Source of the DNA: JBMYYR01 sp049609625
GTDB taxonomy: Bacteria > Bacteroidota > Bacteroidia > Flavobacteriales > CAJXXR01
DNA length: 29,322 nt
Assembly (NCBI GenBank): GCA_049609625.1
Contig: JBMYYR010000026.1
Location: 1 to 29,322 of the forward strand
Reading direction: 5' to 3'
Positions 21,418-29,322 of this stretch are shown piece by piece (position 1 is the stretch's first letter; every line of letters begins with the position of its first letter). The notes below the pieces were generated by a model. The model saw only the letters and a program-made list of their open reading frames with translations, was not told the origin of the DNA and did not search any database. Position numbers and translations under genes: made by a program.

Positions 21418-21975
21418 ATGAATTGGATTTACGAACCTTGGCCCTGGTATAGTACCGGCCCAATGATTGCTTTTATAATGTTTTTATTGCTCATGGTAGA
21501 CAAAACGTTTGGCATGTCGGCAAACCTCAGAACCCTGTGCACCATTTGTGGGGCTGGCAAAAAAACAGACTTTTTCAACTTCGATTGGAAGGCTCAGAAA
21601 TGGAATCTTGTCGTCATATTAGGCATCTTCATTGGAGGATATATCGGCGCTCATTACCTCACCACAGATTTGGCTGTAGCTATTGATCCTAAAACAATTG
21701 CGGACTTAAACGCTTTAGGTTTTGCCAGCGCAGGCAAGGCTTATATGCCCACCGAGCTATTTGATATGGAATCCCTACTCAGCCTAAAGTCCATTATTGT
21801 GCTTACGCTAGGCGGACTTCTTGTCGGGTTTGGAGCAAGATACGCTGGCGGTTGTACTTCTGGCCATGCCATTTCGGGCCTGAGCGACCTTCAGCTGCCA
21901 TCGCTTATTGCCGTGATCGGATTTTTTATTGGAGGTCTGGTTATGATTCACTTAATTTTCCCACTACTATTTTAA
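21418..21975 (+). CDS. YeeE/YedE-type thiosulfate/sulfur transporter, N-terminal half protein
   Basis: 185 aa membrane protein starting MNWIYEPWPWYSTGPMIAFI. Hydrophobic segments at about 15-32, 64-82, 120-140 and 160-182. The motif RYAGGCTSGHAISGLSDLQL (around 142-161) is the GGCTSGH signature of YeeE/YedE (PF04143), whose cysteine contacts thiosulfate in TsuA-like channels; LCTICGAGKKTDFF (around 42-55) adds two more cysteines. In TsuA both halves are in one chain; here the second half is the next gene, 4 nt downstream, so both should form a complex. Expected substrate: thiosulfate or a sulfane-sulfur species moving into the cell. Confidence 0.88.
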   Translation: MNWIYEPWPWYSTGPMIAFIMFLLLMVDKTFGMSANLRTLCTICGAGKKTDFFNFDWKAQKWNLVVILGIFIGGYIGAHYLTTDLAVAIDPKTIADLNALGFASAGKAYMPTELFDMESLLSLKSIIVLTLGGLLVGFGARYAGGCTSGHAISGLSDLQLPSLIAVIGFFIGGLVMIHLIFPLLF

Positions 21976-21979
21976 AACC

Positions 21980-22393
21980 ATGCGAACAGTTATTTATCTA
22001 TTTATCGGTATTCTATTCGGAATTATTTTGTTTAAATCCGAAGCCGCTTCTTGGTTTCGTATTTATGAAATGTTCAAATTTGAATCTTTTCACATGTACG
22101 GCATCATAGGCTCTGCCTTAGGCCTCGGTATACTTGTTGTGCAGGCCATAAAACGCTTCAATATTAAATCTTTTTATGGCGAACGCATTCAATTTAGTCC
22201 AAAAGCCAAAAGCTTTAGTCGCTATATGTTCGGCGGTATTATCTTTGGCTTAGGTTGGGCGCTTGCAGGTGCTTGCCCAGGGCCAATGTTTGCCTTGGTT
22301 GGGGTCGGATTTCCTTCTATGATCCTCGTCATTCTATCTGCTTTGCTAGGTACATTTTTATATGGACTATTGAAGGATAAGCTTCCGCACTAG
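21980..22393 (+). CDS. YeeE/YedE-type transporter partner (DUF6691-like), second half protein
   Basis: 137 aa starting MRTVIYLFIGILFGIILFKS, with four hydrophobic segments (about 5-19, 42-57, 80-100, 107-127). The motif GWALAGACPGPMFALVGVGF, at about residues 92-111, is the GACPGP counterpart of the GGCTSGH half, and the short KRFNIKSFYGERIQFSPKAK loop is typical of this partner family. It is 4 nt downstream of the first half and ends the sulfur cluster. The pair probably forms a two-subunit transporter equivalent to full-length TsuA/YeeE. Confidence 0.88.
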   Translation: MRTVIYLFIGILFGIILFKSEAASWFRIYEMFKFESFHMYGIIGSALGLGILVVQAIKRFNIKSFYGERIQFSPKAKSFSRYMFGGIIFGLGWALAGACPGPMFALVGVGFPSMILVILSALLGTFLYGLLKDKLPH

Positions 22394-22482
22394 CGATATT
22401 GAGTTTGGTTTTAAACCTCTAAGTCCGACAAAAGCAATACGCTGACTCCAGGACATTTAGATTTTTCCGAGCATCTCAAAAA

Positions 22483-22524
22483 AAAGAGGGATTAGAAACA
22501 ACATAGTGTTTCTAATCCCTCTTT
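22483..22524. terminator. Shared terminator of the sulfur operon and tRNA-Arg
   Basis: AAAGAGGGATTAGAAACA (22483-22500) pairs perfectly with TGTTTCTAATCCCTCTTT (22507-22524), an 18-bp stem with a 6-nt loop. Eight A (22478-22485) give a U-run on the minus transcript, so it is a strong terminator for the convergent tRNA and a reasonable one for the plus operon. Confidence 0.85.
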
Positions 22525-22566
22525 AATCTTAATAACTTATCTAAGACGTCTCAGTCTTATTTTTTG

Positions 22567-22640
22567 TGACCCCGACAGGATTCAAACCTGTAACCCTCAG
22601 AGCCGAAATCTGATATTCTATTCAGTTGAACTACGGGGCC
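22567..22640 (-). tRNA. tRNA-Arg (anticodon TCG)
   Basis: Minus strand, 74 nt, no encoded CCA. Acceptor arms GGCCCCG and CGGGGTC pair (one G-T), discriminator A. T8 A9 follow. Anticodon stem TCAGA/TCTGA with loop TTTCGGC gives anticodon TCG, reading CGA. T arm ACAGG-TTTGAAT-CCTGT. The rest of the 22394-22754 interval holds the terminator and nothing else I can support. Confidence 0.93.
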
Positions 22641-22725
22641 AATAAATTTAAGGATGCAAATATACTATTTTTTTTAATTTTCCGTTTTCATTTACATAGA
22701 TAAGCCAAAAATCTTTTCAAATACG

Positions 22726-22733
22726 TAACTTTA
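22726..22733 (+). promoter_or_regulatory. Weak -7 box of the porZ operon
   Basis: TAACTTTA (last base differs from TAnnTTTG) lies 21 nt upstream of ATG 22755. No -33 TTTG is visible. It sits inside the near-palindromic stretch TACGTAACTTTACGT. Confidence 0.35.
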
Positions 22734-22754
22734 CGTCCCAAATTCTTTTTTTCG

Positions 22755-25052
22755 ATGCGCACCTTTATACTTTTATTTCTCATAAGCTTTAGTTTTTCTA
22801 CCTACGCCCAAAACTCAATGTGGCAATGGAAAGAGCACCTCAATTATTCTCAAGCTACTGACCTAATAGAAAAAGATGGAAAACTAATTTGCTCGACCTC
22901 TCAGGGTTTGTTTTCCTACACATTATCGACTGGCGAAATAGAAACGCTCACTTCGCTCAATGGATTAAATGACGCCAACATTGTTAGCATGGCCTACTCA
23001 GAAACACTTGACTGCATTGTTTTGGGCTATGAAAATGGAAATATTGACCTTGTTTTTTCGGATGAAATTATAAATGTTCCTGACCTAAAAAATACACCCA
23101 ATATCACAGGAAATAAGTCTATTCTTCATATCAACATCGATGGAACATTCGCCTATCTAAGCTCATATTTTGGAATTATTAAACTCAATATCGCAAAAAA
23201 AGAAATTAGCGACACCTATTACCTCGAAAAAAACAATGGCTACAAAACCATCTATAGCACAGCCATTTACAACGACAGCCTTTTTGCCGCCACCGCTGAA
23301 GGTCTATTTGTTGGAGACAAAAATCATCCTTTTTTAAGTTATTATCAGAATTGGGAAAAACTTGATTTTCAGAATAAACTCGATTCCAACTCAATCATTT
23401 CTCATATTGCCGCAACATCAGATTTTTTGATGTTTAATCGTCGGATTGACACAGTCTATCACGCCGAGCAACAATTTTATTATAAAGATGGACACATTGA
23501 TTCTTTAGAAACAAGTTCAATCTTTCAGCTAAAAGGTCTTCGAACTTGGAAGAACAAAATCTACTCTTCTCATGATTTTTTTGCGACAGAACATACCAGC
23601 CTAAGCGAAGCTTCAAAATTTTTATTAGTGGGCGAATTAAAAATAAGACAAGCCCTCAAAGCTTCTGACGGCTCGCTTTGGGGCGCCGACTTAGCTTATG
23701 GATTGGCAAAACAAACCGGCTGGAAGACCTACGAATCCTTTGCGCCAAATGGCCCTCAGTCGGACATTGTGAACAGAATAAATTATACCAAGGATGGGAA
23801 GATGTATATGTCGCATGGCAAGGTAGGAAATAGCCACACGCCTCAGTACATCAAAAAGAATTTTTCTGTTTATCAAAACAACACGTGGACTTATTTCCCC
23901 GCCAACGACACGCTACCAGAGTTGGACATCACGCAAATGGTTGCCGATCCATTTGACCCCAACAAATCTTGGGGAAGTTCTTGGGGTGGTGGTTTGTTTG
24001 AGTATGAAAATCATATCCTAAAAACACGTTACGACACCTCAAATTCAGAGCTTCAACCACGCCCTGCTTTAACGTATCAATACCTTGTTGCCGATTTAGG
24101 TTTTGATGATCAGGGCACACTTTGGGTACTTTCTTCGCTTTCCGATTATCCTTTGGTATCGAAAACAAAAGATAATGTTTGGGCGAAGTATAACTTTGGA
24201 TCAAAACTAGTTAATACTGCTAGAATCAATAGGTTATCTGTCTTTTCAGGTTTGAATCAAAAATGGATTACAACACAAGGTGCTGGAATCGTAGTGTTTG
24301 ATGAAAGTCAAAGTGGAGTGAAATATAAAAGTTTAAAAGCAGGTGTTGGAAATGGAAATTTAGAAAGCAATCAGGTCAATTGCGCTACCATAGATCAGAA
24401 TAATAAAGTTTGGATTGGTACCGACAATGGCCTTTCTGTGTTGTCCTCTCCCCGATCTATTTTTAATGGAACAACGCCTGATGCTAATCACGTTTTAGTG
24501 TTTTTTGATGGAAATTGGGAACCGATATTCAAAGGTCAAAATATTTTGGATATCGAGATTGATGGCGCCAATCGGAAATGGTTTGCCACCACACAAGGTG
24601 TTTACCTCACGAGCGCTGATGGTACAGAGCAAATTCGGCATTTCAATACCGATAATTCACCTTTGCTTTCAAACATAGTGTATGATATTGCCATCAATCA
24701 AAAAACGGGTGAAGTGTTCTTTGCAACCGAATATGGCGTGATTAGTTATATGTCTGATGCACAACTTCTTGAAGAGTCTTCTCGAGCTGTTTTAGTTTTT
24801 CCAAATCCTGTAGATCCTGCTTACGATGGCCCCATAACGATTGATGGTTTGATTGCCAATTCTAATGTCAAAATTGCAGATGTAAGTGGTCGGTTGGTTT
24901 ATCAAACAATATCTAATGGAAACCGTGTGGTTTGGGATGGAAAAACACTGGATGGACGGGCGGTAGAATCTGGTGTTTATATTGTGTATAGTGCCTTGTT
25001 CGAAAACGATCAGAATTTAGAAGAAGTCGCCAAATTTGTGATTGTCCGCTGA
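22755..25052 (+). CDS. porZ: Type IX secretion system protein PorZ, beta-propeller
   Basis: 765 aa. Signal peptide MRTFILLFLISFSFSTYAQ (1-19), then the typical PorZ start WQWKEHLNYSQATDLIEKDG. Propeller repeats with GLFSYTLSTGEIE, GLFVGDKN, GTLWVLSSLS, KVWIGTDNGLSVLSSPRSIF and GVYLTSADGTEQIRHF resemble two-component-regulator propellers and fill residues about 25-670. The C-terminus is a T9SS type A sorting domain (from VLVFPNPVDPAYDGPITIDG, ending EEVAKFVIVR). PorZ is part of the attachment complex on the outer surface that transfers anionic LPS to T9SS cargo. Its stop codon shares a base with the recO start (TGATG), so the two are one operon. Confidence 0.92.
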   Translation: MRTFILLFLISFSFSTYAQNSMWQWKEHLNYSQATDLIEKDGKLICSTSQGLFSYTLSTGEIETLTSLNGLNDANIVSMAYSETLDCIVLGYENGNIDLVFSDEIINVPDLKNTPNITGNKSILHINIDGTFAYLSSYFGIIKLNIAKKEISDTYYLEKNNGYKTIYSTAIYNDSLFAATAEGLFVGDKNHPFLSYYQNWEKLDFQNKLDSNSIISHIAATSDFLMFNRRIDTVYHAEQQFYYKDGHIDSLETSSIFQLKGLRTWKNKIYSSHDFFATEHTSLSEASKFLLVGELKIRQALKASDGSLWGADLAYGLAKQTGWKTYESFAPNGPQSDIVNRINYTKDGKMYMSHGKVGNSHTPQYIKKNFSVYQNNTWTYFPANDTLPELDITQMVADPFDPNKSWGSSWGGGLFEYENHILKTRYDTSNSELQPRPALTYQYLVADLGFDDQGTLWVLSSLSDYPLVSKTKDNVWAKYNFGSKLVNTARINRLSVFSGLNQKWITTQGAGIVVFDESQSGVKYKSLKAGVGNGNLESNQVNCATIDQNNKVWIGTDNGLSVLSSPRSIFNGTTPDANHVLVFFDGNWEPIFKGQNILDIEIDGANRKWFATTQGVYLTSADGTEQIRHFNTDNSPLLSNIVYDIAINQKTGEVFFATEYGVISYMSDAQLLEESSRAVLVFPNPVDPAYDGPITIDGLIANSNVKIADVSGRLVYQTISNGNRVVWDGKTLDGRAVESGVYIVYSALFENDQNLEEVAKFVIVR

Positions 25053-25744
25053 TGATTCGCGACAGACTCATCGTATTGCATAAATTCCCGTTCAAAAACG
25101 GCTTTATTGTCGATGCCTATTCACAAAAACACGGAAAAATTAGCTTTTTGTTACCCTCAAGAACGAGCAAAGCCAATCCTCAAAACTATTTTCAATCTCT
25201 TTTTTTGTTGGAAGTTGAGTATCGATGGAGAGAAAATAGCACCTTCCAATTTCTGAAATCCAGTCGACTGATTTACATCGACAACAGTCCGTTTACCGAT
25301 CCTGTAAAAACCATTATTCAGCTGTTTTTGGCCGATTTTTTACGCCACATCAGTTTTGACAGAAAACCAGAACTTGCTCTTTTTGACTTTTTTGAGCATT
25401 GTATCCAACTTATTTTAATGCATCCATCGGAAGACCTAAAAGACCTTCCCTGCTTTGTGCTGTCCAAAAGCTCGAGTTTATTGGGTTTCCACATCGACCT
25501 AAACACCCATTTGACCAACAACCTGGCTTCGTCGCACGAACATCATGTACTGCATCTCGAGCCAGAGCATCGGCGGTATTTACAACAAATTGAAGCTCAT
25601 GTTTTTGATAAATCCAGAGAACTAAATTCAAAGTATTCGACCAGAACTGAAACGTTTGATTGGTTATATTGGTATTTTTGCTATTATCTCGATCAATTCA
25701 AACCACTTAAGTCTTACGACGTTTTAAAGCAAATTTTTCACTAA
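25052..25744 (+). CDS. recO: DNA repair protein RecO
   Basis: 230 aa. N-terminal OB-fold RDRLIVLHKFPFKNGFIVDA and HGKISFLLPSRTSKANPQNY, then the RecO helical domain (FQSLFLLEVEY, LADFLRHISFDRKPELALFD and onwards). It loads RecA with RecR in the RecFOR recombination pathway. The four-Cys zinc knuckle of E. coli-like RecO is absent; only isolated cysteines are seen, which I regard as normal in this phylum. Start ATG 25052 overlaps the porZ stop by one base; the next gene starts 1 nt after its stop, so porZ, recO, the receptor gene and perhaps the hydrolase are co-transcribed. Confidence 0.92.
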   Translation: MIRDRLIVLHKFPFKNGFIVDAYSQKHGKISFLLPSRTSKANPQNYFQSLFLLEVEYRWRENSTFQFLKSSRLIYIDNSPFTDPVKTIIQLFLADFLRHISFDRKPELALFDFFEHCIQLILMHPSEDLKDLPCFVLSKSSSLLGFHIDLNTHLTNNLASSHEHHVLHLEPEHRRYLQQIEAHVFDKSRELNSKYSTRTETFDWLYWYFCYYLDQFKPLKSYDVLKQIFH

Positions 25745-25745
25745 C

Positions 25746-28181
25746 ATGCAAACAAAACACCTTATCACCTTGTTTTTTAGCTTTTTAGGCTTTCTGTGTC
25801 AAGCTCAGCTTGTGCTTATCAAAGACGGAGACAACAACCCCATTGGACAAGTTGGGATTGTGAATGCTGGCGATAAAACCGATTTTGTTTTGACGAATGA
25901 AAAAGGCGAAGCTTCATTAAAATCTAAATGGAAAGCTGGAGATTCATTTCAAATTCTACATTCACTTTATGAAGAAAAAGGATTGACTTACAGTCAATTA
26001 GTTAATGTTGACGTACTGGTTTTGGTTGAAAAAGAACATTTTTTACAAGAAATTGTAGTGTCCAGTAATTTGAACAATGAGCATGTAAAAACACAAGCCG
26101 AACGGAAGATATTTATCACCAAACGTCAAATCGAGCGATTGAATCCTCAAACGACAGCTGATGTTTTGGAGCAACAAGCTGGTGTTACCGTTCAGAAATC
26201 TCAAGCTGGTGGCGGAAGCCCCAACATTCGTGGAAACGAAGCCAACCGAGTATTGCTGATGATCGACGGTATTCGGATGAACAATGCCATTTATCGAGGC
26301 GGACATCTTCAAAACTCATTGACGATCGATCCTTCTATTTTGGCAAATTCGGAGATTCTTTTTGGCCCTAGTTCTGTTGCTTATGGTTCGGATGCTGTTG
26401 GTGGTGTGATTCATTTCAGAACTCGAAATCCTGAATATACCAAACATCCAAAACTAAATTACAGAACGAGCTTTTATTCTGGAAATCAAGGACTTATAAA
26501 TCATCTTGATATTGAATATGGCACCAAAAAATTGTTTTTTTTAACGAGCCTAACGCGGAGCACCTATCAAGATACTCGCATGGGGCGTTGGCGTATGCAT
26601 GGTTATGACGATTGGGGAAAAATCTTTCATTATTCGGAAGATGGCGTAATGAAAAGTAACTCAAAGCCTTATATCCAAAAAAAATCAGGTTATAGCCAAA
26701 CAGATATTTTACAAAAACTGGTCAAACCTTTAACTAAACACAGTAAACTGATCGGTAATTTTCAATATTCTAACAGTTCTAATATCAATAGAATAGATCA
26801 ATTGAACGATTATAAAGGCGATGAATTGAAATATAAACAATGGTATTATGGCCCACAAAAACGACTTTTAGGAGCAATTACTTTCGAGGATTTAAAAAGC
26901 AGAACATGGTCAGATCACATCGAATTGATTTCGTCTTATCAATTGGTAGAAGAATCTCGACATACCCACAAAACAGTTGATGATTTTAAGGTCAACCGAG
27001 AGGAAATGGTGGAGGTTTATAGCCTAAATGCCAATTTCAGAAAAGCCGATTATCACTATGGTTTAGAATTTATTTATAATGATGTACATTCCACGGCTTC
27101 TAAATATTTTCCAGAATCAGATTCTACAGCCAATTTCTCGGCAACACGCTATCCTACTGGTCTGGCACATTTATCATCCTACGCAGCTTACGTTAAGAAA
27201 ACCCATTCTTTTTCAGAAAAATGGAAAGGAAATGCAGGTATTCGACTCACCAATACGCAATTGAAAGGACGTTATGTTACTGATAAAGAAAGCATCAAGC
27301 TGCCCTTTGAAGAGTTCGATCAAAATAACATTAACTTCAATTGGAACACCAGTTTGGTCTATAATCCTGATGAAGACACAAAGCTCGGTATGATTGTTTC
27401 GACGGGTTTTCATACGCCCAACCTTGATGATATGGCAAAATTTTATGAAAAAGGCCGTTTTGTTGTTGTCCCAAATCTGAATCTAAAGTCAGAATACGTT
27501 ACTAATTTCGAACTGTCGTTTAGCCGACATTGGAACAACAAACATTTGCTCTACGCCGATGTATTTTATAGTCATATCCGAAATCCGATCATAAAAGTTG
27601 GCGATTTTCAGGCGCCAGAAGGCTATTTTGTACCAGACGGTCTGCCGATGCAATCTAACGTCAACATGAAAGCGGCCTACACTTATGGTATGTCAGTTTC
27701 GATGAGTTCTCAGCTCAATAAATTTTGGTCTTCGAAGGTCAATTTGAGTCTTACTCAAGGAAAAATTACTGCATTAGCACCTGAATATGAAGGCTTCCAA
27801 ACGACTAATTTAGCACATTTGCCTCCGCTGTTTGGAAAATGGATTTTGGAGCATAAAAACAACGCTTTTCGACAGCAATTTTCTTTGCTTTTTAATGCCA
27901 GAAAAAACCCGTCGACTTATGACCAAGCGGGAACAGACAACCTTGACGAAACACCAGTTATTGTTGAACTTGATCCTGATACTGGAAACAAAATAGATGA
28001 GCATTATCAGGGTACACCAGCGTGGTTTACCTTAAATTATATGGCGATGCTTGAGCTAAATAAAAGCCTAAGTTTGCAAGCTGGCGTCAGCAACATTCTT
28101 GATGTGCATTATAAGACCTTTGGTTCTGGGCATTCGGCAATGGGAAGAAGTTTGAATCTGACCCTTAGAGCTCATTTTTAA
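25746..28181 (+). CDS. TonB-dependent outer-membrane receptor
   Basis: 811 aa. Signal peptide MQTKHLITLFFSFLGFLCQA (1-20). Residues 22-95 resemble a CarboxypepD_reg-like domain (DGDNNPIGQVGIVNAGDKTD, FVLTNEKGEASLK). The plug (about 105-230) has ITKRQIERLNPQTTADVLEQ, QAGVTVQKSQAGGGSPNIRG and LLMIDGIRMNNAIYRGGHLQ, and YGSDAVGGVIHFRTR; the 22-strand barrel follows and ends LNLTLRAHF with the terminal aromatic. The plug GGGSPNIRG...IDGIRMNNA pattern is shared with haem/haemoglobin and metal-type receptors of Bacteroidota, but the substrate is not determined. No SusD partner, so not a glycan PUL. One nt after recO. Confidence 0.93.
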   Translation: MQTKHLITLFFSFLGFLCQAQLVLIKDGDNNPIGQVGIVNAGDKTDFVLTNEKGEASLKSKWKAGDSFQILHSLYEEKGLTYSQLVNVDVLVLVEKEHFLQEIVVSSNLNNEHVKTQAERKIFITKRQIERLNPQTTADVLEQQAGVTVQKSQAGGGSPNIRGNEANRVLLMIDGIRMNNAIYRGGHLQNSLTIDPSILANSEILFGPSSVAYGSDAVGGVIHFRTRNPEYTKHPKLNYRTSFYSGNQGLINHLDIEYGTKKLFFLTSLTRSTYQDTRMGRWRMHGYDDWGKIFHYSEDGVMKSNSKPYIQKKSGYSQTDILQKLVKPLTKHSKLIGNFQYSNSSNINRIDQLNDYKGDELKYKQWYYGPQKRLLGAITFEDLKSRTWSDHIELISSYQLVEESRHTHKTVDDFKVNREEMVEVYSLNANFRKADYHYGLEFIYNDVHSTASKYFPESDSTANFSATRYPTGLAHLSSYAAYVKKTHSFSEKWKGNAGIRLTNTQLKGRYVTDKESIKLPFEEFDQNNINFNWNTSLVYNPDEDTKLGMIVSTGFHTPNLDDMAKFYEKGRFVVVPNLNLKSEYVTNFELSFSRHWNNKHLLYADVFYSHIRNPIIKVGDFQAPEGYFVPDGLPMQSNVNMKAAYTYGMSVSMSSQLNKFWSSKVNLSLTQGKITALAPEYEGFQTTNLAHLPPLFGKWILEHKNNAFRQQFSLLFNARKNPSTYDQAGTDNLDETPVIVELDPDTGNKIDEHYQGTPAWFTLNYMAMLELNKSLSLQAGVSNILDVHYKTFGSGHSAMGRSLNLTLRAHF

Positions 28182-28184
28182 TTG

Positions 28185-28928
28185 ATGATAAACGTTCTAA
28201 ATTCATTTAATTCTGAAAGAAAAACCATCTGTTTTGTTCACGGATTTATGGAATCTTCTGCGGTTTGGAATACCGCTTCTAAGGCCTTCTCTGATCGATT
28301 TAATTGCGTTGCACTATCACTTCCTGGACATTTTAAGTCAGAGGAGAATCCGTGTTTTGATGATATTTATGAGCTGCTTTCAAGGTGGAAACAGGTTTTA
28401 GATACGCATCAAATTAGCACTTGTCATTTTGTTGCGCATTCTATGGGGGCGTATTTGGCAGCTGCTTTCAAAGCAAGATTTCCTGAACATGCAGAGCAAG
28501 TTGTTGTCATCAATTCAACACTTTTGCCCGACACCAAACAGCAAAGCAAACAACGTGCTTTGTTTGCCAAATTGTCTCCAACAAAATTTGAACTACTTTC
28601 GGTTTTGGCTTTTCAAAAATACAATTCATTAAACTGTTATTCAGTTGATTACATTGAGTCTAAAACCCGTTTTGCTCAAAACTTAAACCCAAAACACTTA
28701 ATACATCTCCAACAAAGCATAGCTAAGCGAAAAGATTTATCTGAACTTCTAAATCTATATTCTGAGGATTTTTATTTTATTTTTTCAGAAAAAGATGAGG
28801 AAGTTCCATGGAAAGCACAGATTAAAAAATGGCCGTCTTTAAACCATACTATTCTCAAAAATCAAAGCCATTTGTTGCCCGAAGACACAAAGCTTTGGAC
28901 GAATTTGGTTTTAGATTTTTTTTTGTAA
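28185..28928 (+). CDS. Alpha/beta hydrolase
   Basis: 247 aa from ATG 28185 (a TTG three bases upstream is less likely). Oxyanion motif FVHGFMESS (His19), LSLPGHFKSE, nucleophile elbow AHSMGAY with Ser86, acid in FSEKDEEVP (about Asp204) and catalytic His in NQSHLLPED (about 229), so the triad is complete. No signal peptide; cytoplasmic esterase-type enzyme of the MenH/BioH-like group, substrate unknown. It begins 3 nt after the receptor stop and ends 42 nt before the third structured element. No terminator seen. Confidence 0.88.
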   Translation: MINVLNSFNSERKTICFVHGFMESSAVWNTASKAFSDRFNCVALSLPGHFKSEENPCFDDIYELLSRWKQVLDTHQISTCHFVAHSMGAYLAAAFKARFPEHAEQVVVINSTLLPDTKQQSKQRALFAKLSPTKFELLSVLAFQKYNSLNCYSVDYIESKTRFAQNLNPKHLIHLQQSIAKRKDLSELLNLYSEDFYFIFSEKDEEVPWKAQIKKWPSLNHTILKNQSHLLPEDTKLWTNLVLDFFL

Positions 28929-28970
28929 AAAAACAAGTCCAAATCAAAATTTAGGAAGGTAGAGTGGTTT

Positions 28971-29083
28971 GATGATTTTCTCATACTGGCTTGGCTTAAA
29001 CAGTGCCGCGTGTTCACGTTTGAGTTATTCCGATAAAATCGGAGCAGGTATTGCTAAGGCGAATATTTAGTTGGTGTGGTATC
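28971..29083 (-). repeat. Post-gene structured element, copy 3 (diverged, minus strand)
   Basis: Read on the minus strand it aligns end to end with copies 1 and 2: CCAACTAAATATTC for CAACAACTAAGTATCC, then a hairpin, then CTCAAACGTGAACACG for CCCAAGCATGAATACC, and AGTATGAGAAAATCATC for TCTATGAGGAAATCGC. Hairpin TCCGAT 29029-29034, loop AAA, ATCGGA 29038-29043. The length is 113 bp against 114 and 116. It starts 38 nt after the stop of the minus-strand gene at 29121, the same position relative to a gene as the other copies. Confidence 0.6.
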
Positions 29084-29120
29084 GTTTTTATTTTTCTCCA
29101 TTCTCATTCCACTTCTGAAA

Positions 29121-29321
29121 TCAATCTGTTTTATTTTGGTTTTTTTTATACTTTTTAGAATTCGATGCAATAAGCAAGTATGGTATTCCAACAATCATTG
29201 AAGTCCAAAAAGTATAATTCTGAATATTCGTGATTTCGGTCAATTTAGCAATTAAGTATCCAGAAATAATAATTAGAGCCATTCCGAACATGGCATTCCG
29301 AAATACATTTGCTATTCCCTC
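29121..29321 (-). CDS. Partial small membrane protein (C-terminal part, cut by window edge)
   Basis: Minus-strand frame open from the edge, 66 residues then TGA (plus 29121-29123). It reads EGIANVFRNAMFGMALIIIS then GYLIAKLTEI, with a second hydrophobic stretch FWTSMIVGIPYLLIA and a basic tail ending KKNQNKTD. Two membrane segments are likely. No family recognised. The start is outside the window. A structured element follows 38 nt downstream, so it looks like an accessory gene in a cassette of the same type as the two TA pairs. Confidence 0.65.
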   Translation of the reverse strand, partial: EGIANVFRNAMFGMALIIISGYLIAKLTEITNIQNYTFWTSMIVGIPYLLIASNSKKYKKNQNKTD

Positions 29322-29322
29322 T

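Overview
The window is a Bacteroidota chromosome segment. The support is gene content and signals together: a PorZ-type component of the type IX secretion system with a C-terminal sorting domain, an S46 dipeptidyl-peptidase, a CarboxypepD_reg-like TonB-dependent receptor, a DnaJ with the shortened zinc finger I associate with flavobacteria, genes without Shine-Dalgarno sequences, and repeated TAnnTTTG (-7) promoter motifs, sometimes with TTTG about 20 nt upstream. Flavobacteriales or a close relative is my best guess; I cannot place it further.

Layout. (1) 1-2680 is an AT-rich accessory region: the 3' end of an IS110-family transposase, a HigB/HigA-like toxin-antitoxin pair, and a MazE/MazF pair broken by a small assembly gap flanked by an artificial 57-nt duplication. 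Each pair is followed directly by a structured element of about 115 bp. A diverged third copy lies on the other strand at the far right end (28971-29083), again directly after an accessory gene, which is cut by the window edge. (2) 2682-6858, plus strand: surE, a small membrane protein, lpxB, an 84-aa conserved unknown, grpE and dnaJ. (3) 6972-15252, minus strand: three predicted outer-membrane beta-barrels, then an operon of EI24/CysZ-like membrane protein, acyl-CoA thioesterase and a DPP11-like S46 peptidase, then a DUF819 membrane protein and an NAD-dependent epimerase. (4) 15350-17539: a LuxE-like acyl-protein synthetase, a 118-aa unknown, a CvpA-family protein and an unlisted 50-aa protein.

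(5) 17719-22393 is a sulfur-handling cluster: a Crp/Fnr regulator with a Cys-x5-Cys-Cys motif, a TSUP transporter, a CstB-like persulfide dioxygenase with two rhodanese domains, a rhodanese-HMA fusion, and two YeeE/YedE-type half transporters. The probable logic is import of thiosulfate or another sulfur anion, oxidation and transfer of sulfane sulfur, and export of a product such as sulfite. Two matching palindromes (TGTAAC-N4-GTT) lie at the same distance upstream of the -7 boxes of two of these genes, and suggest direct control by the neighbouring regulator.

(6) 22483-28928: a shared terminator, tRNA-Arg(TCG), porZ overlapping recO by one base, a TonB-dependent receptor and an alpha/beta hydrolase. 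The main leads are the three post-gene structured elements (integron attC-like in behaviour, no integrase visible) and the regulator/operator circuit of the sulfur cluster.
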